From: Salinicola lusitanus
GTDB lineage: Bacteria; Pseudomonadota; Gammaproteobacteria; Pseudomonadales; Halomonadaceae
Reading direction: 5' to 3'
Assembly: GCF_003206045.1 (NCBI RefSeq)
Contig: NZ_PZJM01000009.1
Location: 539,903-576,574 of the forward strand
DNA: 36,672 bases
Shown here: in pieces, positions 8,783-17,569 of the stretch
How the letters are laid out: each line of letters starts with the position of its first letter
How positions within the stretch are numbered: position 1 is the stretch's first letter
Made by a program: the position numbers and the translations under genes
Notes under the pieces: generated by a model
Database searches by the model: none
Told to the model about the DNA's origin: nothing
What the model saw: the letters and a program-made list of their open reading frames with translations, nothing else

Positions 8783-10003
8783 ATGAACAAGACGACTCCC
8801 CCGGCAACGCGGCAGAAAGGGACCCCAAGGTCGACGCCTGCCCAGCTGCTGACCGACGTGCCACTGCCGGCGGCGGCGATACTCGAGACGCCGCTGGCCC
8901 ACAACCTGGCATGGATGCAGCGCTTCGCCGATGACCACGGTGCCAAGCTCGCTCCTCACGGCAAGACCACCATGGCGCCAGCGCTGTTTCAGCGTCAGCT
9001 CGAGGCGGGGGCCTGGGGCATTACCCTGGCCACGGCGGTGCAGACGGTGGCGGCGCATGCCCATGGCATAGCGCGGGTGTTGATGGTCAATCAACTGGTC
9101 GGTCGGCCGAACATGGCGCTGGTGGCGGATGCCATCGAGGCGGGCCTGGAGTACTACTGTGTGGTCGACGGCGCGGACAACGTTCGCGACCTGGGGGCAT
9201 TCTTCGCCGCCAGGAACCTGACACTGAACGTACTGGTCGAGCTGGGTATCGACGGCGGCCGCTGTGGTTGCCGTGATGCCGAGCAGGTCGACGCGCTAGT
9301 GGCGGCGATCGCCGCCGAGCCGGCGCTGGCGCTGGTCGGCATCGAGGGTTACGAGGGCATGATCGGCGGCGACGACGAGATCGCCGCGGTACGCGCCTAC
9401 GGCGAGCGGCTGGTCGATACCGTCAAGACGCTCCGCGCCAGCGGCGCACTCCAGCGCGAGGCGCCGATCGTCACGGCCTCCGGCTCCAAGTGGTTCGATC
9501 TGATCGCCGAAGCGTTCGACAAGGCGGAGCTGCGCGAGCACTACACGCCGGTGCTGAGACCGGGCTGTTACGTGGTTCACGATCACAAGCTCTATGCCGG
9601 TGCGATGGAGGCGATCAAGGCCCGTGATCCGGCGCTCGAGGGCGAGTTGGAGCCGGCACTGGAAGTGTTCGCCCATGTTCAGTCGCTACCCGAGCCGGGC
9701 CTGGCGATCATCGCCCTGGGCAAGCGCGACATCGGTCACGAGCCGGACCTGCCGTTGCCGCTCCGTCTCTATCGCCGGCACGACGATGACATTTCGGCGC
9801 CCGTCGACATCCGCTCGTGGCGAACGACGAAGATCATGGATCAGCACGTCTTTCTCGAGATTCCCGACAGTGCCGAGGTTGCGGTTGGCGATGTCATTGC
9901 CTTCGGCACTTCGCATCCCTGCCTGACCTTCGACAAGTGGCGGCGGATGCTGCTGGTCGACGATCGACTGGCGGTGAAGGCGGTGATCGAGACCTGCTTC
10001 TGA
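8783..10003 (+). CDS. PLP-dependent D-serine/D-threonine dehydratase-like enzyme (fold type III)
   Basis: A 406-residue alanine-racemase-fold enzyme of the DSD1/D-threonine aldolase-like group. The PLP lysine is Lys61 in the hallmark PHGKTTMAP motif (58-66). Near the C-terminus, His378 and Cys380 (GTSHPCLTFDKW) match the His-x-Cys zinc pair of eukaryotic-type D-serine dehydratase, which favours deamination of D-serine or a D-3-hydroxy amino acid over aldol cleavage. Expected products are a 2-keto acid and ammonia, via an enamine/imine that RidA would hydrolyse. A GGAG site precedes the ATG and the gene follows the IclR gene by 23 bases, so they form an operon. Alternatives are a D-threonine aldolase or a hydroxyaspartate dehydratase; the exact substrate is unproven. 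Confidence 0.88.
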   Translation: MNKTTPPATRQKGTPRSTPAQLLTDVPLPAAAILETPLAHNLAWMQRFADDHGAKLAPHGKTTMAPALFQRQLEAGAWGITLATAVQTVAAHAHGIARVLMVNQLVGRPNMALVADAIEAGLEYYCVVDGADNVRDLGAFFAARNLTLNVLVELGIDGGRCGCRDAEQVDALVAAIAAEPALALVGIEGYEGMIGGDDEIAAVRAYGERLVDTVKTLRASGALQREAPIVTASGSKWFDLIAEAFDKAELREHYTPVLRPGCYVVHDHKLYAGAMEAIKARDPALEGELEPALEVFAHVQSLPEPGLAIIALGKRDIGHEPDLPLPLRLYRRHDDDISAPVDIRSWRTTKIMDQHVFLEIPDSAEVAVGDVIAFGTSHPCLTFDKWRRMLLVDDRLAVKAVIETCF

Positions 10004-10054
10004 TTGACGCTGCCGCATTCGCCATTAAAAAAGTGGAAATGGTTTCCATAAATA

Positions 10055-10083
10055 TTGACGCCCGGTCGTCGCTCGCTTAACTT
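10055..10083 (+). promoter_or_regulatory. Candidate promoter and operator upstream of a structured leader
   Basis: TTGACG (10055-10060), a 17-base spacer and TAACTT (10078-10083) give a plausible sigma-70 promoter with a weak -10. Just upstream, TGGAAA-TGG-TTTCCA (10034-10048) is a perfect inverted repeat that could be an operator. Transcription would begin near 10090. Confidence 0.35.
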
Positions 10084-10089
10084 GGCAGC

Positions 10090-10273
10090 CATGAGCGGCG
10101 ATGACGGGTGGGTCTCGTTGTCGACGGCACTCTCTTGACAGGGTGCATCGCGTGTCCGGCCGACGAGCCGGTTCGGCTCTCTCGCGATGCATCTCCCGAG
10201 CGCTCTTCCGTCGGGATGAGACCTAACGAATCATTGACGGAAGTTTGTGGCGAGCCAATGGCTCGCCTTTTTT
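10090..10273 (+). ncRNA. Candidate structured small RNA or leader, unknown family
   Basis: The 460 bases between the PLP enzyme and the DUF481 gene hold no convincing protein gene but are full of RNA-like structure. In order: a perfect 9-bp stem TGCATCGCG (10144-10152)/CGCGATGCA (10183-10191) that encloses GAGCCG-GTT-CGGCTC (10165-10179); then TCCCGA (10194-10199)/TCGGGA (10211-10216); then the strong intrinsic terminator at 10249-10273. With the candidate promoter at 10055-10083 this gives a transcript of about 180 bases. It could be a free small RNA, a terminator-controlled leader of the outer-membrane gene downstream, or the 3' end of the dehydratase mRNA. It does not match the glycine, GEMM, yybP or 4.5S RNA patterns I know. 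Confidence 0.4.
10249..10273 (+). terminator. Strong intrinsic terminator
   Basis: GGCGAGCC (10249-10256), loop AAT, GGCTCGCC (10260-10267) and six T residues (10268-10273): an 8-bp perfect stem with a classic T-run on the plus strand. It ends either the dehydratase operon or the structured transcript described above. Confidence 0.9.
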
Positions 10274-10463
10274 ATATCTCGCCCGTCGATGTCCTGCTCG
10301 CGCCGGGGCGGGCGCCACGAATTCGCGGGGACGCATGAATTCGCAGGGAAATAAGGAGTAAAACACTGTTCGGTTGTTTCCTCGTCCTGGGTTACGTCTA
10401 ATGAAAAGCGCTGACGTCAATTCGACGGATGGCGCGTTTCGACTGCCACAAGAGGCCGACAGT

Positions 10464-11261
10464 GTGAATCATCAAGGACGACAGCCCGCTCAGGGACATT
10501 CGCGGCGCCTGAGAACGCTCATGGCCGCCAGTCTGGGCATCGCGGGTCTGACCGGTGCCGGCATGGCGCAGGCCCAGCTCGAGGATTTCGAGGTCATGGA
10601 CAATCCGGCGCAGGCGGAGAAGCCTTTCGAGGGAACCGCCGAACTGGGCTACAACAAGATCAGCGGCAACAGCAACAGCGAGAGCCTGCGTGCCGGTGTC
10701 GACATGACCTGGTTCCGGCAGGCGTGGTCCTACAGTTTCAAGGCGGCTGCCAAGAGCGCCAGCGACAACGACGAAACCTCGGCGGAGGAGTATCTGGTCG
10801 CCGGGCGGACGCGCTACAACCTCTCTGCCTCCAACTACCTGTTCGGTCTGGCCCGCTGGGACAAGGATCGCTTCTCCGGCTACGACTCCCAGTCGACCCT
10901 GGCCGGCGGCTACGGGCGCCAACTGCTGAGCGGTCCGCCGCACTCGCTGGCCGTGGAGATCGGCCCGGGCGTGCGTCACGACGAGTACGAAGAGGGCGGC
11001 CACGACAACGTCGGCCTGCTCTATGCCGGGCTCGACTACGACTGGCAGTTCTCGGAGACGTCGAAGTTCTCGCAGTCGCTGGCGACAGAGGCTTCCGACG
11101 AGAACATCATCGGGCGCTCGGAAACCGCCTTGACGGTGGCGATGAACGACACGCTGGCGCTCAAGGTTTCCTACGAGGTCGAATTCAACGACAGCCCACC
11201 GCCGGGTGCGTCCAGCCAGACCGATACCGCCACGGGGGTGTCGCTGGTCTACAACATGTGA
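10464..11261 (+). CDS. DUF481 family outer-membrane protein (YdiY-like)
   Basis: A 265-residue protein whose mature part is a run of alternating polar/aromatic strands typical of DUF481 beta-barrels (FEGTAELGYNKISGNSNSES is the usual first-strand signature), ending in a hydrophobic strand at the C-terminus. A signal peptide with an Arg-rich start (SRRLRTL), a hydrophobic core and a cleavage motif GMAQAQ is present. Start choice is uncertain: GTG at 10464 is preferred because AGAGG lies nine bases upstream and it leaves a normal-length leader; ATG at 10401 or TTG at 10374 would give leaders of 55 or more residues without well-placed ribosome sites. Family members are described as salt- or acid-induced outer-membrane proteins; the exact role is unknown. 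Confidence 0.85.
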   Translation: MNHQGRQPAQGHSRRLRTLMAASLGIAGLTGAGMAQAQLEDFEVMDNPAQAEKPFEGTAELGYNKISGNSNSESLRAGVDMTWFRQAWSYSFKAAAKSASDNDETSAEEYLVAGRTRYNLSASNYLFGLARWDKDRFSGYDSQSTLAGGYGRQLLSGPPHSLAVEIGPGVRHDEYEEGGHDNVGLLYAGLDYDWQFSETSKFSQSLATEASDENIIGRSETALTVAMNDTLALKVSYEVEFNDSPPPGASSQTDTATGVSLVYNM

Positions 11262-11290
11262 TCGGCCGGCGCAGAGATGCCGAACCAGAA

Positions 11291-11311
11291 CGGGGCTGCG
11301 GCCCCGTTTTT
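11291..11311 (+). terminator. Intrinsic terminator of the DUF481 gene
   Basis: CGGGGC (11291-11296), loop TGCG, GCCCCG (11301-11306), then five T residues (11307-11311). It lies 30 bases after the stop codon and separates this gene from the convergent dehydrogenase gene. Confidence 0.85.
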
Positions 11312-11343
11312 CATGGCAGCGCTTGGGTGGGGCGCGATTCGAC

Positions 11344-12141
11344 TCAATTCTGGACCGAGATGACCGAGCCGCCGTCGACCCTCACGTTGCTGCCGTTGAC
11401 GAACGAGGCGTGCTGCGACACCAGCATGGTGATGACGAAGGCCACCTCGTCGGCTTCGCCGCGGCGCTTGGCGACGATCCCGGGGCGCTCCTCCTCCAGA
11501 AAGCTCTCGATCGCTTCCTCGAAGGTGCAGCCGAGCGCTTCGGCGCGCTGCTTCATCATGCCGTCGGTCATCGGCGAGGCGACGAAAGCTGGCGCAACCG
11601 TGTTGCACAGCACCCCATTGGCGGCTTCCTTGTAGGAGAGATTCTTGACGAATGTGCTGAGCGCCGCCTTGGCGGTATTGTAGACCGCCTCCTCCCAGTA
11701 GGGCTGGATGGTGTTTTCCGAGGTCAGGCAGATGAAGCGCCCCCAGTCGCGGTCGCGCATCGGCGGAATGGTCGCTCGCGCCAATCGGACCGCCGAGAAG
11801 AAGTCGATCTGCCAGGCGTGTTCGTAATCCTCGTCGCTGAGTTCCAGCGGGTCGCCCTTGGCTCCGGTGACGCCTGCGGTATGGACGACGATATCGATCG
11901 CGCCGAAGCGTTCGACGCCTTGGCGAACCAGCGCATCGATGTCGGCCTGATCGGTGACGTCCGCCACGATGCAGAGCGGGTCGCCATCGAGCTCGGCGGC
12001 AGCGCGGGAGAGCGCCTCCGAATCGAGATCGCTGAGAACCAGGTTGACGCCTTCGGCGGCGAGCGATTTGGCCGTGGCCAGACCGATACCGCCCTGAGCG
12101 CCCGTGATCAGCGCCGTTTTACCGCGAATCGCCAGATCCAT
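11344..12141 (-). CDS. SDR family NAD(P)-dependent oxidoreductase
   Basis: A 265-residue classical short-chain dehydrogenase/reductase. The cofactor loop TGAQGGIG is at 13-20, HTAG (87-90) takes the place of NNAG, and the catalytic Ser141, Tyr154 and Lys158 (YNTAK) are present. Asp38 at the end of the second strand points to NAD(H) rather than NADP(H). The start at 12141 is fixed by a strong AAGGAGG site; a longer in-frame start at 12276 lacks one. C-terminal DGG is typical. It is divergent from the TonB-dependent receptor. The substrate is not recognisable; hydroxy-acyl or sugar-type 3-oxoacyl reductase-like activity is possible. Confidence 0.92.
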   Translation of the reverse strand: MDLAIRGKTALITGAQGGIGLATAKSLAAEGVNLVLSDLDSEALSRAAAELDGDPLCIVADVTDQADIDALVRQGVERFGAIDIVVHTAGVTGAKGDPLELSDEDYEHAWQIDFFSAVRLARATIPPMRDRDWGRFICLTSENTIQPYWEEAVYNTAKAALSTFVKNLSYKEAANGVLCNTVAPAFVASPMTDGMMKQRAEALGCTFEEAIESFLEEERPGIVAKRRGEADEVAFVITMLVSQHASFVNGSNVRVDGGSVISVQN

Positions 12142-12350
12142 GATCAAGCCTCCTTGCCTAATGCGGGATGGGTGCGAAGGGATACCGAGTTCGCGCCTCC
12201 AGCATGGTCGAGCTTGTCGGTTCCCGCCAATCCCGTTCTGGACGGATCGCCTTGCGGGGGCGGGCTGGAGACGCAAGAATGGGGCTTCTCACGCCAGCTC
12301 GTGATTCAAGCCGCGGGAAAAGCGGCGACATTCTGATTGCAGGGAACGCC

Positions 12351-14408
12351 ATGACATTCCGTTATCTCTCGACGGCGCTGACTCTCGGTGCCGCCATGCC
12401 CGGCGTCGTGCTGGCACAGCCCGCGCCGGCAACTGCTTCGTCCGGCGCGCAGCCGGTGATCGAGATCACCGCGCCACGGCTTGCCCGTGAGCTTTACGCG
12501 ACGCCTGCCGCGGTCTCGGTGGTCGATCGCGACGAGATCCAGCAGGGCCAGCAGCGCGTCCGTCTGGACGAATCGTTGGTCACCGTTCCCGGTCTCTTTC
12601 TGCAGAATCGCGACAATTTCGCCCAGGGGCAGCGGATCTCCATCCGCGGCTTCGGCGCTCGTGCGCCCTTCGGTGTGCGCGGGATCACCGTTGTCGTCGA
12701 CGGCATTCCCTATACCCTGCCGGATGGCCAGGCCCAGCTCGATGCCATCGATCTCGACAGCGCCGAGCGCATCGAGGTGATTCGGGGCCCGGCGGCCGTC
12801 CAGTACGGTAACGCCGCCGGCGGTGTGATCAGCGTGACGACCGCCGATGGCAGCGATGACCCGGGTAGCCATGTCCGTATGGAAGGCGGCAGTGACGGTT
12901 ATCGGAAGTACGCGGTCAGCAACGGCGGGGTGAACGGGCCGTGGTCCCACCACGTCAGCGTGTCGGCGCTCAATGTCGATGGCTACCGCGATCACAGTTC
13001 GACCGAGAAGTACCTGCTCAACGCCAAGCTGCGCCGCGAGCTGGGCAGCGATCGTGCGCTGACGGCGATCGTCAACCTGCTCGACAATCCGCGCTCGGAA
13101 GATCCGGGCGGCTTGACCCGCGAGCAGGTCCACGAGGATCGCGATCAGGCGGGGCGCTTTACCGAGGCCTACGATACCGGCCAGTCGGTCGATCAGCAGG
13201 TGCTGGGGCTGCAGTACGAGGATCTGTCGGCCGGTCCCGGGGAGTTCTACCTCAAGGGGTTCTATCTCAAGCGGGATTTCGAACAGCAGTTGCCTTACCC
13301 CGGCGATAGCCTGATCGACTATCAGCGCGACTATTACGGCGCCAGCGCCGAGTACCACCAGACATTGAGCGTGGGCGACATGCCGCTGCGCTATGTGGCG
13401 GGGCTCGACCTGGCGCGTCAGCAAGACGACCGCGGGCGCAAGAACGTCGCCTTCAATGGCGATGTCACCGGCAAGGTCGCCGACGAGACTCAGACGGCCA
13501 CTTCGGTCGGTACCTTCCTGCAGGGCGATCTCGATCTCACCGAGCGCTGGACCCTGTCACTGGGGGGGCGCTACGACCGGGTCGATCTCGATATCGATGA
13601 CGACTATCTCAGTGACGGCGACAACGGCGGCGACCGGACCTTCCATCAATGGAGCGGCTCGGCCGGGTTGAGCTATCGCTATCGCCGCAACCATCAGGTC
13701 TACGTCAATACCGGTACCGCCTACGAGACGCCGACCTTCTCCGAGTTCGCCAATCCCGCCGGCATCGGGGGGTTCAATCCGGATATCGAGCCGCAGAAAT
13801 CCTGGAGTCGCGAGCTCGGCCTGCGCGGCAATTTCGACAACGGTCTCGACTACGACGTGGCGCTGTTCTCGGTGCGCGTGCGCGACGAGCTGGTGCCCTA
13901 CGAGGGCGATGATGGACGCACCTTCTACGAGAACGCCGGCGACAGCGATCGTGACGGACTCGAGGTCGCGCTGGGCTGGCAGTTCGATCCGAGCTGGCGA
14001 ATCGACAGCGCCTTGACGCTGGCCCGCTACGAGTTCGACAGCTACGCCAGCGAGGCGGGCGACTACGGTGGCAATCGCATCCCCGGCCTGCCGGAGCAGA
14101 CCTGGGTCAATCGATTGACCTGGCAGGGGCTGGATCGGCGCTTCGCGGCGCTCGAGACGCAGTACGTCGGCGATATGGTGGCCGACAACGCCGGCGACGT
14201 TCACGTCGGCGACTACTGGCTGGTCAACCTGCGCGGGGGGGATGGCTGGCGTCTGGGCGGCGATACCGTGCTCAACCTCTACGGCGGCGTTCGCAACCTG
14301 TTCGACGTCGAGCATTACGCCAACGTGCGTATCAATGCCAGTAACGACCGCTATTTCGAGCCGGCACCGGGGCGAACGGTCTATGCTGGTATCGGAATCG
14401 ACTTCTGA
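12351..14408 (+). CDS. TonB-dependent outer-membrane receptor
   Basis: A 685-residue receptor: signal peptide of about 24 residues (ending GVVLAQ), a plug domain (about 45-165, with the ISIRGFGAR and VEVIRGP-like motifs, here IEVIRGPAAVQYGNAAGGV) and a C-terminal beta-barrel that ends in Phe, as needed for outer-membrane insertion. The start at 12351 has CAGGGA upstream; an in-frame extension to 12168 would place the signal peptide internally. TonB/ExbBD-driven import of a siderophore or another scarce ligand is expected. No Fur box or cobalamin riboswitch motif was seen in the 209 bases upstream, so the substrate is open; its placement divergent from an SDR enzyme offers no clear hint. Confidence 0.92.
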   Translation: MTFRYLSTALTLGAAMPGVVLAQPAPATASSGAQPVIEITAPRLARELYATPAAVSVVDRDEIQQGQQRVRLDESLVTVPGLFLQNRDNFAQGQRISIRGFGARAPFGVRGITVVVDGIPYTLPDGQAQLDAIDLDSAERIEVIRGPAAVQYGNAAGGVISVTTADGSDDPGSHVRMEGGSDGYRKYAVSNGGVNGPWSHHVSVSALNVDGYRDHSSTEKYLLNAKLRRELGSDRALTAIVNLLDNPRSEDPGGLTREQVHEDRDQAGRFTEAYDTGQSVDQQVLGLQYEDLSAGPGEFYLKGFYLKRDFEQQLPYPGDSLIDYQRDYYGASAEYHQTLSVGDMPLRYVAGLDLARQQDDRGRKNVAFNGDVTGKVADETQTATSVGTFLQGDLDLTERWTLSLGGRYDRVDLDIDDDYLSDGDNGGDRTFHQWSGSAGLSYRYRRNHQVYVNTGTAYETPTFSEFANPAGIGGFNPDIEPQKSWSRELGLRGNFDNGLDYDVALFSVRVRDELVPYEGDDGRTFYENAGDSDRDGLEVALGWQFDPSWRIDSALTLARYEFDSYASEAGDYGGNRIPGLPEQTWVNRLTWQGLDRRFAALETQYVGDMVADNAGDVHVGDYWLVNLRGGDGWRLGGDTVLNLYGGVRNLFDVEHYANVRINASNDRYFEPAPGRTVYAGIGIDF

Positions 14409-14427
14409 GGCATCGCCGGCCGATGCC
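14409..14427 (+). promoter_or_regulatory. Hairpin directly after the TonB receptor stop codon
   Basis: GGCATCG (14409-14415) and CGATGCC (14421-14427) form a 7-bp stem with a 5-base loop. No T-run follows, so it is more likely an mRNA-stabilising or partial-termination hairpin between the receptor and the small lipoprotein gene. Confidence 0.45.
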
Positions 14428-14494
14428 ACGAGGTGGAAAATACCAGAGCGGCGACGGCGTATCGCCGCCATCATCGATGATTCAAGGAACCGTT

Positions 14495-14674
14495 ATGCGC
14501 ACTCTCGTCCCGTTTGTCGGAGCCCTGGTCCTGCTCTCCCTCGTCAGCGGCTGCACGTTCAACCGCTACAACGATGGCCAGCGCGAGGTGAAGCCCGGCG
14601 TGCCCCAGGAAGGGCCGACCAGCAACCCGGCAGACGCCTCCCGCGGCCAGAATGGTACCGGCGAACTGCCCTAG
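14495..14674 (+). CDS. Small putative lipoprotein
   Basis: A 59-residue protein with a lipoprotein signal: Arg2, hydrophobic core (about 4-16) and lipobox LVSGC with Cys20 as the lipidated residue. The mature part is only about 40 residues, polar and rich in Pro/Gly/Asn, with no recognised domain. AAGGA precedes the ATG at 14495. It follows the TonB receptor by 86 bases and may be co-transcribed. Function unknown; the residues after Cys20 (Thr, Phe) are not an Asp retention signal, so outer-membrane sorting is likely. Confidence 0.72.
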   Translation: MRTLVPFVGALVLLSLVSGCTFNRYNDGQREVKPGVPQEGPTSNPADASRGQNGTGELP

Positions 14675-14703
14675 GCGGCGGTGATTTCCGGGACCTGACG
14701 CAA

Positions 14704-14725
14704 CAAGCCGCCCGCGGGCGGCTTG
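14704..14725. terminator. Perfect 22-base palindrome between convergent genes
   Basis: Bases 14704-14725 are a perfect self-complementary sequence, CAAGCCGCCCG and its exact reverse complement. It sits between the lipoprotein gene and the convergent serA, where a bidirectional terminator would be expected. There is no clear T-run on either side, so efficiency is uncertain. Confidence 0.55.
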
Positions 14726-14752
14726 TCGGTCGACGGTACACCGAGGCGACGA

Positions 14753-16003
<1,251 letters not shown>

Positions 16004-16393
16004 TGGTGGATCAACCCTTCTTCATCGGCTTGTGGCGACGGTGGCATGACGAGCGGCGTCGCATTCATGGGAAGATCTGGCGACCCGGGGCGGGGAGCCC
16101 CCGACTCGGTGGCGCCAGCGGGCGCATAGCTTAACACAGGCACCGCCGGGCACGATGAAAATGACGCGGCTTCGACGTGAAGCGGATGCATTGTCAAGTG
16201 CGCTGCCGAGCCCGGCATGGGCGGTCGCGAGGCCGCCGTGCCGGATTTGCCGCCGGGGGCAGACGCCCCCCCGGGGCGGCGGTGTATACTGGGAAGCCGT
16301 TTCCGAACTGGCGTGGCGTTATCCGGACGTTCGCGCCTCGATGAGAGCTCCCGGCGCCATCTGGATGGCCGCGAGCGATGACACGAGAGCCCC
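16004..16393. other. Divergent intergenic region with two GC-rich hairpins
   Basis: These 390 bases between serA and xseB show no credible gene. Two adjacent GC-rich inverted repeats stand out: about 16214-16242 (GGCATGGGCGG against CCGCCGTGCC, with one mismatch) and 16250-16282, whose core GGGGGC-AGAC-GCCCCC (16255-16270) is perfect. TATACT at 16285-16290 could be the -10 of the xseB-ispA-dxs operon, though no matching -35 is visible. A TTGACA reading leftward at 16197-16192 was not joined to a good -10 for serA. Confidence 0.5.
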
Positions 16394-16672
16394 ATGCCCG
16401 ACAAGATGGCTGACAAGGACGTTTCCCAGGACGACCCCAAGGATTTCGCCGCGACGCTGGATCGACTCGAGACGCTGGTGGCGCAGCTCGAATCCGGCGA
16501 ACTGACGCTGGAAGCCTCGTTGAGCGCCTTCGAGCGTGGCGTCCGGCTGACGCGAGATGCCCAGCACCGCCTCGACAGTGCCGAACTTCAGGTTCAGGCC
16601 CTGCTCGAGCAGGGTGATGGCAGCCTGCAGTCCGTGCCGTTCGAGACCCGGGAGCCGGACCATGAGCGCTGA
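16394..16672 (+). CDS. xseB: Exodeoxyribonuclease VII small subunit
   Basis: A 92-residue helical protein with the standard XseB core (DFAATLDRLETLVAQLESGELTLE... reading about 17-40, followed by the SLSAFERGV turn). It is the small, non-catalytic subunit that coats the coiled-coil arms of XseA in the single-strand DNA exonuclease VII. The length is slightly above the usual 75-80 because of an extended polar N-terminus; the ATG at 16394 has GAGAG upstream. The gene overlaps ispA by 11 bases, the usual xseB-ispA-dxs order. Confidence 0.95.
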   Translation: MPDKMADKDVSQDDPKDFAATLDRLETLVAQLESGELTLEASLSAFERGVRLTRDAQHRLDSAELQVQALLEQGDGSLQSVPFETREPDHER

Positions 16673-17552
16673 TCAACCCGGCGTCGCGGCGGTGATCGAC
16701 GCGGCGCGGTCACGCAGCGAACACGTGCTGACCGGCTGGCTCAATCGCCAGAACGGCAGCTGCGCCACTCTCGACGATGCACTCCGGTACAGCGTGCTGG
16801 GCTCCGGCAAGCGGCTGCGTCCGGTGCTGGTTTATCTCGCCGGCCGTGCGCTCGGGGCCGAGGACGACGCGCTGGATGCGCCGGCGGCGGCGATCGAGAT
16901 GATCCATGCCTATTCGCTGGTTCACGACGATCTGCCGGCGATGGATGACGACGACCTCCGCCGCGGCCGACCGACGGTCCATCGCGCCTTCGACGAGCCG
17001 CTGGCCATTCTGGCCGGCGATGCGCTGCAGACGCTGGCGTTCGAGGCGCTTGCCTCCAGGCCGCACCCGCGGCTGGCGGCCCTGATCACCACGCTCGCCC
17101 AGGCCGCCGGTCGGGATGGCATGGCGGCGGGGCAGGCGATCGATCTCGGTGCCGTGGGCGCCCCGATGGATCTCGCCGCACTGCAAATGATGCACCAGCA
17201 CAAGACGGGGGCGTTGATCCGTGCCGCCGTGCGCCTGGGCGCGCTGGTCGCGGTCGAGGAGTCCGATCCCAGGGTGGCGGCGCTGGACAATTACGCCGCG
17301 GCGATGGGGCTGGCGTTCCAGATTCACGACGACGTGCTCGACGTCACCGGCGACACCCGGACGCTGGGCAAGACCTCCGGCGCCGACGCGCGCCGCGACA
17401 AACCGACCTATCCTGCTCTTCTCGGTGTCGCACAGGCCCGTGAGCGCGCGCTCCACCTGCTCGACGAGGCGCTCGAGGCCCTGCAGCCGCTGGGCGAGGC
17501 AGGCCTGCCACTGGCGGCTCTGGCCCGTTTCATGATCGATCGCGATCACTGA
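16662..17552 (+). CDS. ispA: Farnesyl diphosphate synthase
   Basis: A 296-residue polyprenyl synthase that condenses dimethylallyl and isopentenyl diphosphates into geranyl and then farnesyl diphosphate, the precursor for quinone tails and undecaprenyl carrier. The first Asp-rich motif DDLPAMDDDD spans 89-98 and the second, DDVLD, is at 223-227; the GSGKRLRP stretch (48-55) and KT loop (181-182) bind diphosphate. The start at 16662 is the one that matches the family N-terminus; it overlaps xseB, which suggests coupling. dxs begins 17 bases after its stop. Confidence 0.96.
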   Translation: MSADQPGVAAVIDAARSRSEHVLTGWLNRQNGSCATLDDALRYSVLGSGKRLRPVLVYLAGRALGAEDDALDAPAAAIEMIHAYSLVHDDLPAMDDDDLRRGRPTVHRAFDEPLAILAGDALQTLAFEALASRPHPRLAALITTLAQAAGRDGMAAGQAIDLGAVGAPMDLAALQMMHQHKTGALIRAAVRLGALVAVEESDPRVAALDNYAAAMGLAFQIHDDVLDVTGDTRTLGKTSGADARRDKPTYPALLGVAQARERALHLLDEALEALQPLGEAGLPLAALARFMIDRDH

Positions 17553-17569
17553 CCCGGTAACGACATTTT

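Noticed and set aside
10135-10140. TTGACA as a -35 element
   Set aside because: No -10 element lies 16-18 bases downstream; those bases are part of the hairpin stem region.
10108-10338. Open frame of 76 codons between the dehydratase and DUF481 genes
   Set aside because: It runs straight through the strong terminator at 10249-10273 and the RNA hairpins, and has no ribosome site.
12142-12350. Fur box or cobalamin riboswitch before the TonB receptor
   Set aside because: No match to the Fur dyad or the B12-box was seen on either strand.
16192-16197. Leftward TTGACA as serA promoter -35
   Set aside because: The hexamer 17 bases further along (CGAAGC) does not resemble a -10 element.
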